Shown: positions 1 to 8,520, counted from the first letter of the stretch. The stretch: DNA of 64,000 nucleotides from Alphaproteobacteria bacterium (GCA_030427145.1 JAUHWT010000004.1:62001-126000); one strand, 5' to 3'. Numbers and translations: made by a program. Notes: a model not told the origin generated them from the sequence alone.

Positions 1-1
1 A

Positions 2-556
2 ACGACGCCATTCGATGCGGCGATGACCTCGCTCACGCCGGATGTGCAGCCGAAACCGCTTCTTCCCAGGACGGAGCCCCTGTCCCTTGCCGTTCCAGCA
101 CCGCAGCCCCTGCCGGATCAGGAGGTCATCGAAGCCGCGGCCGCACCTGCCGAGGTGACACCGTCAACGACCGCAATCCCTGCCCCACCCTCCGGAACCA
201 AAATCAGGGTTCACATCCCTGACGGCGGCTCCAGCATCGACGGCGAGGCACTGGTCGCATCGCTGACCGAGGCGGGATACGACGCGATTGGGCCCATCGA
301 GACCTCTTTCACCATCGACACAACCAATGCGCGGTTTTTCCATGAAGCGGACGGCGCGGTGGCGAATTCGCTGATTGGTGCGCTGACGGGTCAGGTTGAT
401 CCATCCGCCGTCTCGCGGGATTTTACCCATCTGGAGGCGCGTCCCTCCCAGGGCACGCTGGAACTCTGGCTGTCAGGCAAGTCCCAGGACGTGGCGGCTG
501 CGGCCGTGGATGCGGCCCGGCTTCAGGCCCTCGTCCGGTCGGCGAACGCCGAATAA
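2..556 (+). CDS. C-terminal part of a protein with LytR_C-like domain (5' truncated)
   Basis: The reading frame is open to the left edge, so the true start lies outside the window; the first internal ATG is at 23. The visible part has a proline/alanine-rich linker (about the first 60 residues) followed by a compact alpha/beta domain of about 110 residues that resembles the LytR C-terminal domain: a strand-like KIRVHIPDG segment, a helix with EAGYDAIG, then ARFFHEADG. This domain is often found at the end of envelope proteins, and a linker like this suggests an extracytoplasmic tail. The missing N-terminus would decide the function. A strong terminator follows the stop. The family assignment rests on motif resemblance only. 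Confidence 0.6.
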   Translation, partial: TTPFDAAMTSLTPDVQPKPLLPRTEPLSLAVPAPQPLPDQEVIEAAAAPAEVTPSTTAIPAPPSGTKIRVHIPDGGSSIDGEALVASLTEAGYDAIGPIETSFTIDTTNARFFHEADGAVANSLIGALTGQVDPSAVSRDFTHLEARPSQGTLELWLSGKSQDVAAAAVDAARLQALVRSANAE

Positions 557-609
557 CACAAGGTTTAACGCCTGCCGGGGGTTCACGACCGACTCCCCGG
601 CACTTTCCT

Positions 610-635
610 GCGGCCCCTTTGCGGGCCGCTTTTTT
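610..635 (+). terminator. Rho-independent terminator after the LytR_C-like gene
   Basis: A 7-bp GC-only stem (GCGGCCC / GGGCCGC) with a 6-nt loop is followed by a run of six T. It lies 54 bp after the stop codon at 556 and separates that gene from mce. Confidence 0.85.
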
Positions 636-671
636 GTGAAGGTGAATTGACCCGGTTCGGCATGTGTAAAG

Positions 672-700
672 TTGCCTCCGTCACCAAACGGACATATAGC
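672..700 (+). promoter_or_regulatory. candidate sigma-70 promoter for mce
   Basis: TTGCCT and TATAGC are separated by 17 bp. The start codon of mce is at 733, giving a short leader of roughly 25 nt. It lies just downstream of a strong terminator, so a new promoter is expected here. It is assigned by eye only. Confidence 0.4.
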
Positions 701-732
701 CGCTGAAACGCAGCAGATATGGAACAGCAAAC

Positions 733-1137
733 ATGATCGGCCGTCTAAACCATGTTGCCATCGCAGTCCCCGATCTCGAGGCTGCCATGCAGTCCTACAG
801 TTCAATGCTTGGCGCAAATGTCGGCGCACCACAGGATGAACCGGATCACGGGGTAACGGTGGTGTTCATTGAACTGCCGAACACCAAAATCGAACTGCTG
901 TACCCGCTTGGTGAGAACTCCCCGATCGGGAAGTTTTTGGATAAAAACAAAAACGGCGGCATTCATCACGTCTGTTACGAGGTCGATGACATCATTGCCT
1001 CGCGGGATCATCTCGTCTCAACCGGCGCCCGCATTCTCGGCACTGGAGAGCCGAAAATCGGCGCTCACGGCAAACCGGTTCTGTTCCTGCATCCGGCGGA
1101 CTTCAACGGATCCCTGATTGAACTGGAACAGGCATGA
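733..1137 (+). CDS. mce: methylmalonyl-CoA epimerase
   Basis: Interconverts (R)- and (S)-methylmalonyl-CoA in the cytoplasmic propionyl-CoA to succinyl-CoA route. The 134-residue protein is a vicinal-oxygen-chelate fold of two beta-alpha-beta3 modules. The expected metal ligands are visible: His7 in LNHVAIAV, His78/79 in GIHHVCYEV and Glu130 in LIELEQ. Length and motifs match the family. A weak GGAAC-type ribosome site precedes ATG 733. It overlaps the next gene by 4 bp (ATGA). The mce-DUF1467 pairing is familiar from Alphaproteobacteria. Confidence 0.95.
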   Translation: MIGRLNHVAIAVPDLEAAMQSYSSMLGANVGAPQDEPDHGVTVVFIELPNTKIELLYPLGENSPIGKFLDKNKNGGIHHVCYEVDDIIASRDHLVSTGARILGTGEPKIGAHGKPVLFLHPADFNGSLIELEQA

Positions 1138-1397
1138 CCATCACATCTGCCATCGTACTCTATTCCGTGCTCTGGTTTCTTGGGCTGCTCGTCGCACTGC
1201 CCATCGGAGTACGTACGCAGGGTGAAAGCAACGACGTGGTACCGGGAACGCCCGCCTCAGCGCCGGTTAATCCCCGCATTGCGAAAAAGATGATCTGGGT
1301 GACCGGGATCGCTGCCGTTTTGTGGGCGGTGATCTTCTCGGTCATTCAGTGGGGCGGCATCACCATCGAGGATCTCGACTTCTTCAACCGCATGTAG
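1134..1397 (+). CDS. DUF1467 family small membrane protein
   Basis: An 87-residue protein with two hydrophobic helices (about residues 5-25 and 52-72) separated by a polar loop containing GVRTQGE, which is characteristic of DUF1467. It is translationally coupled to mce through a 4-bp ATGA overlap. Its function is unknown; the partnership with mce recurs in alphaproteobacterial genomes as I know them. It is an inner-membrane protein by prediction. It ends 8 bp from the convergent small gene on the minus strand. Confidence 0.85.
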   Translation: MTITSAIVLYSVLWFLGLLVALPIGVRTQGESNDVVPGTPASAPVNPRIAKKMIWVTGIAAVLWAVIFSVIQWGGITIEDLDFFNRM

Positions 1398-1405
1398 CGA
1401 CCGGA

Positions 1406-1600
1406 TCAGTCGGGATCTTTGGGCCGCCAGGTGATGAAGAGTTTCCAGGTGGCCAGAGCGGCGATGCCCAGGAAAACCGCGCCCCAGACCGCATTGCCAT
1501 GCCAGAATTCAAACAGGGCCCAGAGGGCGCTAAACCCGACAATAACAATCCGCACCCAAAGCGGGCGGTAGGCGGGGTGATCCGCATCAATGATTTTCAC
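1406..1600 (-). CDS. small two-helix membrane protein, DUF3329-like
   Basis: A 64-residue protein beginning MKIIDADHPAYRPLWVR, followed by two hydrophobic helices (about 16-34 and 38-56) and a short charged tail. Small Rhodobacterales proteins with this opening carry the DUF3329 label, which I assign from memory. It is read in the same direction as efp just upstream (stop of efp to come at 1618, 17 bp away), so the two probably share a transcript. No function is known. Confidence 0.6.
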   Translation of the reverse strand: MKIIDADHPAYRPLWVRIVIVGFSALWALFEFWHGNAVWGAVFLGIAALATWKLFITWRPKDPD

Positions 1601-1617
1601 AGGTCACCCCCGTTGTT

Positions 1618-2181
1618 TCAGGCACGTTCCACGTATTCCATGGTCTCGGTGGAGACGATGATGGCCTCACCTTCGGACACGAAGGGCGGGATCATGACGC
1701 GCACGCCGTTGTCGAGAACAGCGGGTTTGAAGCTGTTGGCGGCAGTCTGACCTTTCACGGCCGGTTCGGTTTCGGCCACGGTTACGGTCACCTTGTCGGG
1801 AAGCTGCGCGTTCAGGGCCTCGTCCTCATGGTATTCGATTTTGATGGTCATACCGTCCTGCAGGAACGGGCGGCGGTCACCAAGGATGTCTGCGGGCAGT
1901 TCGATCTGCTCGAATGTCTCGGCGTCCATGAAGACGAGCATTCCGTCGCTTTCATAGAGGAACTGCTGGTCCTTCTGCTCAAGACGAACCTTCTCGACCT
2001 TGTCCGCGGAACGGAACCGCTCGTTGAGTTTGGAGCCGTTGCGCAGGTTCTTCATCTCGACCTGGGCGAAAGCGCCACCTTTGCCGGGTTTCACGTGATT
2101 GACCTTCACGGCAGCCCACAGGCCGCCGTCATGTTCCAGAATGTTGCCCGGACGAATTTCGTTGCCGTTTATTTTTGCCAT
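1618..2181 (-). CDS. efp: elongation factor P
   Basis: Relieves ribosome stalling at polyproline stretches. The 187-residue protein starts [13 protein letters not shown], the normal N-terminus of the Rhodobacterales form; the open frame runs further upstream but that extension matches nothing and is rejected. The KOW-like domain I carries Lys34 in PGKGGAF, the position modified in lysine-type EF-P. It is followed by the two OB domains with the family signature in [18 protein letters not shown]. The ribosome site is weak. It is transcribed divergently from the Na/Pi transporter. Confidence 0.95.
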   Translation of the reverse strand: MAKINGNEIRPGNILEHDGGLWAAVKVNHVKPGKGGAFAQVEMKNLRNGSKLNERFRSADKVEKVRLEQKDQQFLYESDGMLVFMDAETFEQIELPADILGDRRPFLQDGMTIKIEYHEDEALNAQLPDKVTVTVAETEPAVKGQTAANSFKPAVLDNGVRVMIPPFVSEGEAIIVSTETMEYVERA

Positions 2182-2377
2182 CGGGGTAATCAATCCATCT
2201 CTGATGTGCCGTTTGCGCAGCCTATACGGCCTGTCGGGCAGCCTGACAAGCCACACGGCTGTCATCGCGCCGTCACGGGAACGATACACCGGACCGTTAC
2301 CGTACACCCCGCGTCCGCAGGACAGGGCATGCGGCCCGCGTTCCGCGGTCCGGCGTTGTATCGGCGGGGATATTTTC

Positions 2378-3541
2378 ATGACATATACAGTTACCGAACC
2401 GGAGAGCCCGACGGCCTCCTCAAACGGCGCGCAATGGTTTGTCGTGCTCGGGCTCGTTTACCTGCTGCTCGTTGCGGTGGGTATGATCGGCACCGGCTTC
2501 AAGGCCGCGGCAGGCGATCAGGCGAAGGACCTCTTCGCCTTTGCCAGCAACCCGGTGACCGGCGTCATTGTGGGCACCGTGGCCACCGCGCTTATCCAGT
2601 CATCGAGCACGGTGACCTCAATCATTGTTGGTCTGGTCGCGGGTGGCCTGCCGGTCGAAATTGCCATTCCAATGGTGATGGGGGCCAATATGGGCACGAC
2701 GATCACCAACACCATCGTCAGCCTGGGCCACGTTCGTCAGGGTGAGGAATTCCGCCGGGCATTCGCCGCCGCAACGGTGCATGACTTCTTTAATCTGTTC
2801 AGCATTTTCATCTTCCTCCCGCTCGAAATCATGTTCGGATTCCTGGAGAAGATCGGGCAGACCCTGGCTGGAATTCTGGTTGGCGGCGACTCAATGGCCG
2901 TCGGAGGATTCAACTTCATCAAACCGTTGGTCAAACCTCCGGTCAATCTTCTGAAGGACGTGTTCCACGGTATGGGCGCCAATGACGTGGTGACGGGCGT
3001 TCTCTTCATCATTCTGGGGATCGCGCTGATTTTTGTGGTGATCACCTTTATCGGCAAACTGCTCAAGGTACTGATGGTCGGTCGCGCAAAGGCGATTTTG
3101 CACGCGGCGGTTGGGCGGGGGCCGGTCTCCGGGATCTTTTCAGGGACCGCAATTACCGTGCTGGTTCAGTCCTCCTCGACCACAACCAGCCTTGTTGTGC
3201 CGCTGGCCGGTAGCGGTGTGTTCAGTCTGAAGCAGATTTATCCCTTCACGCTGGGCGCCAATATCGGCACCTGTATCACGGCGCTCCTCGCGGCAACGGC
3301 AGTCGATGGGGGAAACGCGGTCTTTGTGCTGCAGATCGCGTTGGTGCACCTCAGCTACAACGTCATTGGTGTTCTCGTGATCTACGGGCTGCCGTTTACG
3401 CGAAACATTCCCATCCGCGCGGCGGAATGGCTGGCGGACCTTGCGGTGAAAAACAAGGTCTACGTCGCGGCCTACATTGGAACGGTATTCTTTATCCTCC
3501 CCCTGGTTCTGATTGGCATCAGTCAGATCATGGGCTGGTGA
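2378..3541 (+). CDS. Na/Pi cotransporter family protein
   Basis: Sodium-coupled phosphate transport across the inner membrane, by homology to the SLC34/NptA family. The 387-residue protein shows the diagnostic inverted duplication: QSSSTVTS and [10 protein letters not shown] in the first half, QSSSTTTS and [10 protein letters not shown] in the second. About eight hydrophobic segments are visible. ATG 2378 is preceded by a GGGGA site; an in-frame extension upstream crosses the efp promoter region and is not credible. Two small genes follow closely at 3560 and 3808, so it probably heads a three-gene operon. There is no PhoU-like tail in this protein. Confidence 0.9.
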   Translation: MTYTVTEPESPTASSNGAQWFVVLGLVYLLLVAVGMIGTGFKAAAGDQAKDLFAFASNPVTGVIVGTVATALIQSSSTVTSIIVGLVAGGLPVEIAIPMVMGANMGTTITNTIVSLGHVRQGEEFRRAFAAATVHDFFNLFSIFIFLPLEIMFGFLEKIGQTLAGILVGGDSMAVGGFNFIKPLVKPPVNLLKDVFHGMGANDVVTGVLFIILGIALIFVVITFIGKLLKVLMVGRAKAILHAAVGRGPVSGIFSGTAITVLVQSSSTTTSLVVPLAGSGVFSLKQIYPFTLGANIGTCITALLAATAVDGGNAVFVLQIALVHLSYNVIGVLVIYGLPFTRNIPIRAAEWLADLAVKNKVYVAAYIGTVFFILPLVLIGISQIMGW

Positions 3542-3559
3542 AGCGAAAGGATCATGGAC

Positions 3560-3811
3560 ATGGATGAAGTGAAAAACCGCCGTGAAGCCCTCGAGGAGAA
3601 AATCGAGGACCTTGAGCAGACGCTTGCCGGCCTGAAGGCGCAGTTGCGGGCGGAATCGGAACGCGAACAGCACGAAGCCATTGACCGCCTCGAGATGTAC
3701 CTGGGCGATCTCGACAAAAAGAACTCCAATCTTCAGGACTTCTGGAAAATGCTCCGGAGCGACATCGGGGAGCTTTTCGGCCTCTCCGGAGACAGGGGGA
3801 AAAACCAATGA
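3560..3811 (+). CDS. small coiled-coil protein downstream of Na/Pi transporter
   Basis: An 83-residue, highly charged, almost entirely helical protein with heptad-like spacing (about residues 5-60) and no membrane segment or signal peptide. ATG 3560 is preferred over 3554 because the AAAGG site then lies 9 nt upstream. It overlaps the following gene by 4 bp, which suggests coupled translation. I do not recognise a family. Its position suggests a soluble partner of the transporter or of the next, exported protein, but nothing in the sequence proves this. Confidence 0.6.
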   Translation: MDEVKNRREALEEKIEDLEQTLAGLKAQLRAESEREQHEAIDRLEMYLGDLDKKNSNLQDFWKMLRSDIGELFGLSGDRGKNQ

Positions 3812-4380
3812 AACGGTACGTGAAAACAGGTCTGGTCCCTGCCCTGCTCCTCGTCTCCACCACGTCCGGTTTCGCAGGCGTTGAGGAAACGGTTGCGCTT
3901 ACGGATGTTCCGGCAATTGTGATGGAAGCGGCCAAAGCCAATCTGGTCGGGTTGCGGGTTGTTAGCGACGCGCCGGTGCCGCTGGAGGACGAGAGCCTGA
4001 TGGATGACAATCTTTCCGTCACCTATGAGGCGCTCGGCGATGTCAAAATCACTGGTGCGAATACCGAGACCGAGGATGATGGCAGTGTCGTCTACGAAAT
4101 TCAGGGCACCGTCGACAGTGGTCGCAGGATCGAAATTGATATTGATCCCGACGCCAACGTGGTTGAAATCGAGATTGAGTTTTTTGAGGAGGATGTGCCG
4201 GGGGCCGTACTGAAATCGGTGGAGGCGAAAATGCCGGACTTCGTGCCGGAGTTCATTGAGGCCAGCCATTCCGACAGCCTGCAGGTCATTGGCTATGAGT
4301 TTGCCGGAAAAATCGGCGGCAGCCCGATGGATATCGAGGTATCAGCCGACGGGCGGGACATCACCGTCGCGGACGACTGA
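3808..4380 (+). CDS. exported acidic protein with PepSY-like repeats
   Basis: A 190-residue protein with a clear Sec signal peptide (positively charged start, hydrophobic core, cleavage near FAG at residue 24). The mature part is strongly acidic and looks like two PepSY-like units: one around DVPAIVMEAAKANLVG, the other around VPGAVLKSVEAKMPDF. It is expected in the periplasm. It overlaps the preceding coiled-coil gene by 4 bp and follows the Na/Pi transporter, so the three are probably one transcription unit. Function is unknown; PepSY-type domains are often inhibitory or binding modules. Confidence 0.65.
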   Translation: MKRYVKTGLVPALLLVSTTSGFAGVEETVALTDVPAIVMEAAKANLVGLRVVSDAPVPLEDESLMDDNLSVTYEALGDVKITGANTETEDDGSVVYEIQGTVDSGRRIEIDIDPDANVVEIEIEFFEEDVPGAVLKSVEAKMPDFVPEFIEASHSDSLQVIGYEFAGKIGGSPMDIEVSADGRDITVADD

Positions 4381-4423
4381 TATCAAAAAGGCGAAAACCC
4401 GCCCCTCGTGATCCCTCGGGGCA

Positions 4424-4451
4424 TTGACACCCCGAACAATCCCACTATAAG
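4424..4451 (+). promoter_or_regulatory. sigma-70 promoter of rpsD
   Basis: A perfect TTGACA (4424-4429) is followed after 16 bp by TATAAG (4446-4451). Transcription should begin near 4457, giving a leader of about 120 nt before rpsD. Confidence 0.7.
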
Positions 4452-4459
4452 CCGCGTCT

Positions 4460-4486
4460 CCGCCGTCCCATTAGGGCGGCGGTTTT
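4460..4486 (+). other. terminator-like hairpin in the rpsD leader
   Basis: CCGCCG-t-CCC pairs with GGG-CGGCGG around an ATTA loop, with one bulged base, and is followed directly by TTTT. It would form at the very 5' end of the rpsD transcript. It could be an attenuator or a 5' stabilising hairpin; the sequence cannot tell which. Confidence 0.5.
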
Positions 4487-4580
4487 CTGTGGTGTTTGTG
4501 GCCTTCGAAAGAGGGAGCCTGTCGGTCGGGAATGAGCCCGGCAAAGGAAAACACCGTACTGTTGTTAAAGGAATGGACCC

Positions 4581-5201
4581 GTGACCAAGCGTACGTCCTC
4601 GAAATACAAACTTGATCGCCGTATGGGCGAAAACATCTGGGGTCGCCCGAAAAGCCCCGTAAACCGCCGTGAGTACGGCCCTGGCCAGCACGGACAGCGC
4701 CGCAAGGGCAAACTGTCCGACTTCGGTATCCAGCTGCGCGCCAAGCAGAAGCTGAAAGGCTACTACGGCGACCTGACCGAAAAACAGTTCCGCCGCATCT
4801 ATGGCGACGCCGTTCGTATGCGCGGTGACACCTCCGAGCTTCTGATCGGCCTGCTTGAGCGCCGTCTCGATGCGGTTGTTTACCGCTCGAAATTCGTACC
4901 GACCGTTTTCGCCGCCCGTCAGTTCGTGAACCATGGTCACGTTCTGGTAAACGGCAAGCGCGTCAACATCCCCTCCTACCGCGTGAAGGAAGGCGACGTT
5001 GTTCAGGTCCGGGAAAAATCCCGTCAGCTGGCCATCGTCATGGAAGCAACGGCAAGCGCCGAGCGCGACCTGCCCGAGTACCTGAATGTCGACCACTCCA
5101 AAATGACCGCCGAACTGGTTCGCACCCCCGCGCTGAGCGACGTGCCCTACCCGGTCATGATGGAACCGAACCTGGTCGTGGAATTCTACGCGAAGAACTG
5201 A
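4581..5201 (+). CDS. rpsD: 30S ribosomal protein S4
   Basis: A primary 16S rRNA-binding protein of the small subunit. The 206-residue product starts at GTG 4581, 8 nt after AAAGGA. The N-terminal S4 domain contains the conserved [15 protein letters not shown] and [10 protein letters not shown] segments, and the S4 RNA-binding domain lies around residues 97-160 ([23 protein letters not shown]). The sequence is of the Rhodobacterales type. It is a single-gene unit with its own promoter and terminator; S4 autoregulates translation in other bacteria, which makes the leader hairpin of interest. Confidence 0.98.
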   Translation: MTKRTSSKYKLDRRMGENIWGRPKSPVNRREYGPGQHGQRRKGKLSDFGIQLRAKQKLKGYYGDLTEKQFRRIYGDAVRMRGDTSELLIGLLERRLDAVVYRSKFVPTVFAARQFVNHGHVLVNGKRVNIPSYRVKEGDVVQVREKSRQLAIVMEATASAERDLPEYLNVDHSKMTAELVRTPALSDVPYPVMMEPNLVVEFYAKN

Positions 5202-5226
5202 TCTTCGCCGTTCCGACTTACGAAGA

Positions 5227-5256
5227 AGCCCCCGCATTGCGCCGGGGGCTTTTTTT
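5227..5256 (+). terminator. Rho-independent terminator of rpsD
   Basis: An 8-bp stem AGCCCCCG / CGGGGGCT is followed by seven T, 25 bp after the rpsD stop. It also lies beyond the 3' end of the convergent glpD. Confidence 0.9.
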
Positions 5257-5327
5257 ATTTTCAGCAGTCATTCTCGGCAGTACAGACGCAAAAGCAAAGT
5301 GCTTTCGCGCTTTGGCGACTGTTTCGG

Positions 5328-6890
5328 TCAGCTGGCTTTCATCCAGGCGTCGAGTGCGGCAATGCCTTCGGGCGTCATGCGCAGGCCGAGGCGTGAACGC
5401 CGCCATACGACGTCCTCAGCCGTCCGCGCATATTCACGCTCCATCAGCCAACGGATTTCGGCGCCGGTCAGATCGGCCTCAAATTTGGGGCCAAGATCGT
5501 CAACCGTTTGCGCGTCACCCAGAATGTCCCGGGTTTCGGTCCCGTAGGCCCGTACCAGCCGTTTGGCCCAGCGGTCACTGAGGAACGGATACCGGCCCAT
5601 GAGATCAGCGATCAACTGCGCGACGCCATCCACTGGAAAATCACCACCGGGCAGGGCAACGCCGGCGGTCCAGTCGCCCTTCATGGCGGAGAAATAGGGC
5701 TCGAGTTTCGCGAGTGAGTTTTCCGCGAGTTTCCGATACGTCGTAATTTTGCCGCCAAATACGTTGAGCAGCGGCATCGCCCCACCCTCGTCATGGACCT
5801 TCAGAACGTATTCCCGCGTCGCCGCCGTGGCCGAAGCCGCGCCATCATCGTAGAGAGGGCGCACCCCGGAATATTTCCAGACCACATCCTCCATCCGCAC
5901 CGGTTTCTCGAAATATTCGGAGGCAAAGTTGCAGAGGTATTCCGCTTCCTCATCGGTGCAGACCGGTCTGGCCGAAGGGTCGGGATGATCCGCGTCGGTG
6001 GTGCCGATCAGGGTGAAATCGGTTTCGTATGGAATGGCGAAGATGATGCGCCCGTCCGTCCCCTGAAAGAAATAGCTCTTGTCGTGATCGAACAGGCGTT
6101 TCGTCACGATGTGACTGCCCCGGACCAGCCGGATATTGGCGGAAGTGCTTGTGTCCTCCACATGCTCGATCACATCCATCACCCACGGACCACCAGCGTT
6201 CACCAGTGCGCGGGCCTGATGCGATGTTTCCGCACCGGAGGCGTCCTGCGTCGTGATCTGCCAAACGCCTTCCTCGCGCCTGGCGCTGGTCACTTTGGTA
6301 CGGGTCAGGATCTCCGCGCCCCGGTTCTCCGCATCACGCGCATTCAGAACCACGAGCCGCGAGTCCTCGACCCAGCAGTCGGAGTACTCAAAGGCTTTCG
6401 CGAACCGGTGCTGAAGCGGCTTGCCCACCGGATCTTTCGTCAGATCAATTGTGGACGTCCCAGGCAGAATGTCGCGACGGCCCAGGTTGTCATAGAGAAA
6501 CAGACCAAACCGGATCAGCCAGCCAGGCCGCCGCCCCTTCATCCAGGGCATGAACAGGTTGAGAAGTTTTGAGGTCGGCGTATCCCCCTCGAACCGCATG
6601 TCCTTGTGATAGGGCAGCACGAAACGCATCGGCCAGCTGATATGCGGCATGGCGCGCAGCAGGGTTTCGCGTTCGACGAGGGCCTTGCGTACAAGGCCAA
6701 TCTCAAAGAACTCCAGGTAGCGCAGCCCACCGTGAAAGAGCTTGGTCGAGGCGGACGATGTGGCCGACGCGAGATCGTTCATCTCCGCGAGCTTTACGGA
6801 CAGCCCGCGTCCCGCCGCGTCGCGGGCAATGCCGCAGCCATTGATACCACCGCCTATGACAAAGACGTCGACGACCGTTCCGTTCTCCAT
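5328..6890 (-). CDS. glpD: aerobic glycerol-3-phosphate dehydrogenase
   Basis: FAD-dependent oxidation of sn-glycerol 3-phosphate to dihydroxyacetone phosphate at the inner membrane. The 520-residue protein has an N-terminal dinucleotide-binding motif (VIGGGINGCGIARD), the family segment TSSASTKLFHGGLRYLE, and a C-terminal domain with ETRDILGDA and TAEDVVWRRSR. Length is normal for GlpD. It stands alone here, without glpK or glpF. A cluster of TTCGTA half-sites lies upstream and suggests control by a GlpR-type repressor, which is not encoded in the window. Confidence 0.95.
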   Translation of the reverse strand: MENGTVVDVFVIGGGINGCGIARDAAGRGLSVKLAEMNDLASATSSASTKLFHGGLRYLEFFEIGLVRKALVERETLLRAMPHISWPMRFVLPYHKDMRFEGDTPTSKLLNLFMPWMKGRRPGWLIRFGLFLYDNLGRRDILPGTSTIDLTKDPVGKPLQHRFAKAFEYSDCWVEDSRLVVLNARDAENRGAEILTRTKVTSARREEGVWQITTQDASGAETSHQARALVNAGGPWVMDVIEHVEDTSTSANIRLVRGSHIVTKRLFDHDKSYFFQGTDGRIIFAIPYETDFTLIGTTDADHPDPSARPVCTDEEAEYLCNFASEYFEKPVRMEDVVWKYSGVRPLYDDGAASATAATREYVLKVHDEGGAMPLLNVFGGKITTYRKLAENSLAKLEPYFSAMKGDWTAGVALPGGDFPVDGVAQLIADLMGRYPFLSDRWAKRLVRAYGTETRDILGDAQTVDDLGPKFEADLTGAEIRWLMEREYARTAEDVVWRRSRLGLRMTPEGIAALDAWMKAS

Positions 6891-6934
6891 GAGCGCGTTG
6901 ACCCGTTGTTCTTTGCGTTTCCATCCACTGCTTC

Positions 6935-6990
6935 TACGAACATCGCGGAGGGGTTTGAGTCAAACGAATTTTCGTAATTGTTCGTATTTT
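6935..6990 (-). promoter_or_regulatory. GlpR-like operator cluster upstream of glpD
   Basis: TTCGTA occurs at 6971-6976 and again exactly 10 bp later at 6981-6986, with an inverted copy (TACGAA) at 6935-6940 and AACGAA at 6963-6968. DeoR-family GlpR repressors recognise TTCG-rich repeats of this kind. The region is AT-rich compared with its surroundings and lies within 110 bp of the glpD start. Confidence 0.45.
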
Positions 6991-7053
6991 TGCCGTTTTT
7001 ATTCGCATTGGCACCCAAGGGGCCACAAGGGCCCACCAACCGAACGCCGAAAC

Positions 7054-8346
7054 CTAGCCCGTAACAAGGCCATCGCCTGCCTGGGCCAGCCCACGCGTGA
7101 TGCTGCCACTGGTCGGACAGAGCGGGATCAGACAGGCCTGCACCGCATGGTAGATGTCCGGCTTTCCTACGAAAACACGCTCGGTCGGTAGCAGGTTGTC
7201 ATCGAGCGCCGGGAACCAGCCGCCGTTTTTTCGGTCGATCAGGTGGGTGTCGGTAAAACTCCAGATGCGCCGGTACCAGGTCTCGAACCCCTCGTCCGGG
7301 AACACCTGTCCCAAAACGGCTGCGGCGGCAATGCCCTCGCAGCAAGGCCACCAGAACCGGTCGCTCTGGTCAGGCGCGTTGTTCCAGTCGAGCGTGTAAT
7401 AGAAGCCGCCCGTTTGAGCGTCCCATCCCTGAACGCACGCATTGTGGAACAGGTTGCGCGCGGCCTCCGGCATCCAGTCGGTTTTGCGGCCCTCAAGTTC
7501 CCACAACTGGATCAGAAGACGACTCCATTCGAGCGCGTGACCCGGCGTGGTGCCGGAGGGACGGAACACGGGGTCGCCCGCATAGTGCAGATCAACGTTC
7601 CAGTTCGCATCGAAATGTTCGGCCACCCGCCAGTCCACCGCCCGGGCATTGCGGTTGATGATGAGGTCGGCGATGCGGCCCGCGCGGTTCAGGTACTCTC
7701 CGTCCCCAGTTGCCTCATAGGCGGCCATCAACGCCTCGGTCAGGTGCATATTAGAGTTCTGCCCGCGGTAGTCGCTGATCGCCGCCCAGTCCTGGGCGTA
7801 TTCCTCGGTGGTCGCTCCAACAGCATCATCCCAAAAACGGTCATCCAGTACGGTGCTGACATCCTCCAGCAGGCGGTCCGCGTCGGGATGCCCAACAACC
7901 TTTGCCGACGCGCTGGCCAGGAGAACAAAAGCATGCCCATAGGCCTGCTTGGTGCTGTTGCTGATCCCGTCCTCGGAAATGCCCCAGACATAGCCGCCAT
8001 TGTCGCTGTCGCGGTGTCCCTTCCAGAGAAAATCCATACCCTGATCAATCAGGCGGTCAGCCCCCGGCCGGCCCAGAAGATGCGCAATGGCAAAACAGTG
8101 AACCATGCGCGTGGTGACGTGCAGTTGCCGCACGTCCTCATGCCCCTGCGTTTCCGCGAGTGGTCGCCCGGCGGTATCGAGATCGTAAAAACCGCCGCGG
8201 GGATTTATGGACGTGTACTGAAAAAAATCGAACAGGTCCCCCGCCTGCCCGAGCAGCCAGAGCCGATGTGCAACCAGCTTTAGAAATTCCGGTTTCGTGT
8301 TGCCTGCCCAACTGGAATTGTCGGCCGCTGCCTGGTTCGACGTCAT
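7054..8346 (-). CDS. AGE family epimerase/isomerase
   Basis: A 430-residue (alpha/alpha)6-barrel protein of the N-acylglucosamine 2-epimerase family, probably a cytoplasmic aldose-ketose isomerase or epimerase of the YihS/mannose-isomerase type. Family marks include TTRMVHCFAIAH (residues 78-89), the catalytic-type His201 in NMHLTEA and His270 in PGHALEW. The third histidine usually found in an H-G-x-W motif is replaced: the segment reads NGGWF near residue 374, which makes the exact reaction uncertain. ATG 8346 follows a GGGGCGGG site; the upstream extension is rejected. It is divergent from an SMP-30 gene, suggesting a shared sugar route. Confidence 0.8.
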   Translation of the reverse strand: MTSNQAAADNSSWAGNTKPEFLKLVAHRLWLLGQAGDLFDFFQYTSINPRGGFYDLDTAGRPLAETQGHEDVRQLHVTTRMVHCFAIAHLLGRPGADRLIDQGMDFLWKGHRDSDNGGYVWGISEDGISNSTKQAYGHAFVLLASASAKVVGHPDADRLLEDVSTVLDDRFWDDAVGATTEEYAQDWAAISDYRGQNSNMHLTEALMAAYEATGDGEYLNRAGRIADLIINRNARAVDWRVAEHFDANWNVDLHYAGDPVFRPSGTTPGHALEWSRLLIQLWELEGRKTDWMPEAARNLFHNACVQGWDAQTGGFYYTLDWNNAPDQSDRFWWPCCEGIAAAAVLGQVFPDEGFETWYRRIWSFTDTHLIDRKNGGWFPALDDNLLPTERVFVGKPDIYHAVQACLIPLCPTSGSITRGLAQAGDGLVTG

Positions 8347-8449
8347 GTGCCCGCCCCTGAAAATATGCCTTTGCCGATTTGTTTCAGGGCATGCAGGCAA
8401 GCGCAAGCCCGGCATAGGACTTCGCGGGATATCGCGGCTCCCATCCTTC

Positions 8450-8483
8450 TTAGCGGTTGCGCCCCAGGTTGCGCCACCGCTAA
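8450..8483. repeat. nested inverted and direct repeat between AGE and SMP-30 genes
   Basis: The 8-bp arms TTAGCGGT (8450-8457) and ACCGCTAA (8476-8483) enclose two copies of GGTTGCGCC (8455-8463 and 8467-8475). It sits 38 bp before the SMP-30 start, in the only gap between the divergent genes. It is a candidate operator; no regulator gene is adjacent. Confidence 0.45.
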
Positions 8484-8520
8484 AGATTCCGCAAACAAAA
8501 CACCCAGGGCGGACACCAAA

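Noticed and set aside
2182-2379. 66-residue N-terminal extension of elongation factor P
   Set aside because: EF-P starts at [13 protein letters not shown]; the extension matches nothing and occupies the divergent promoter region.
4403-4420. CCCC/GGGG hairpin before the rpsD promoter
   Set aside because: Only four pairs with an inner mismatch and no T run; too weak to call a terminator for the upstream gene.
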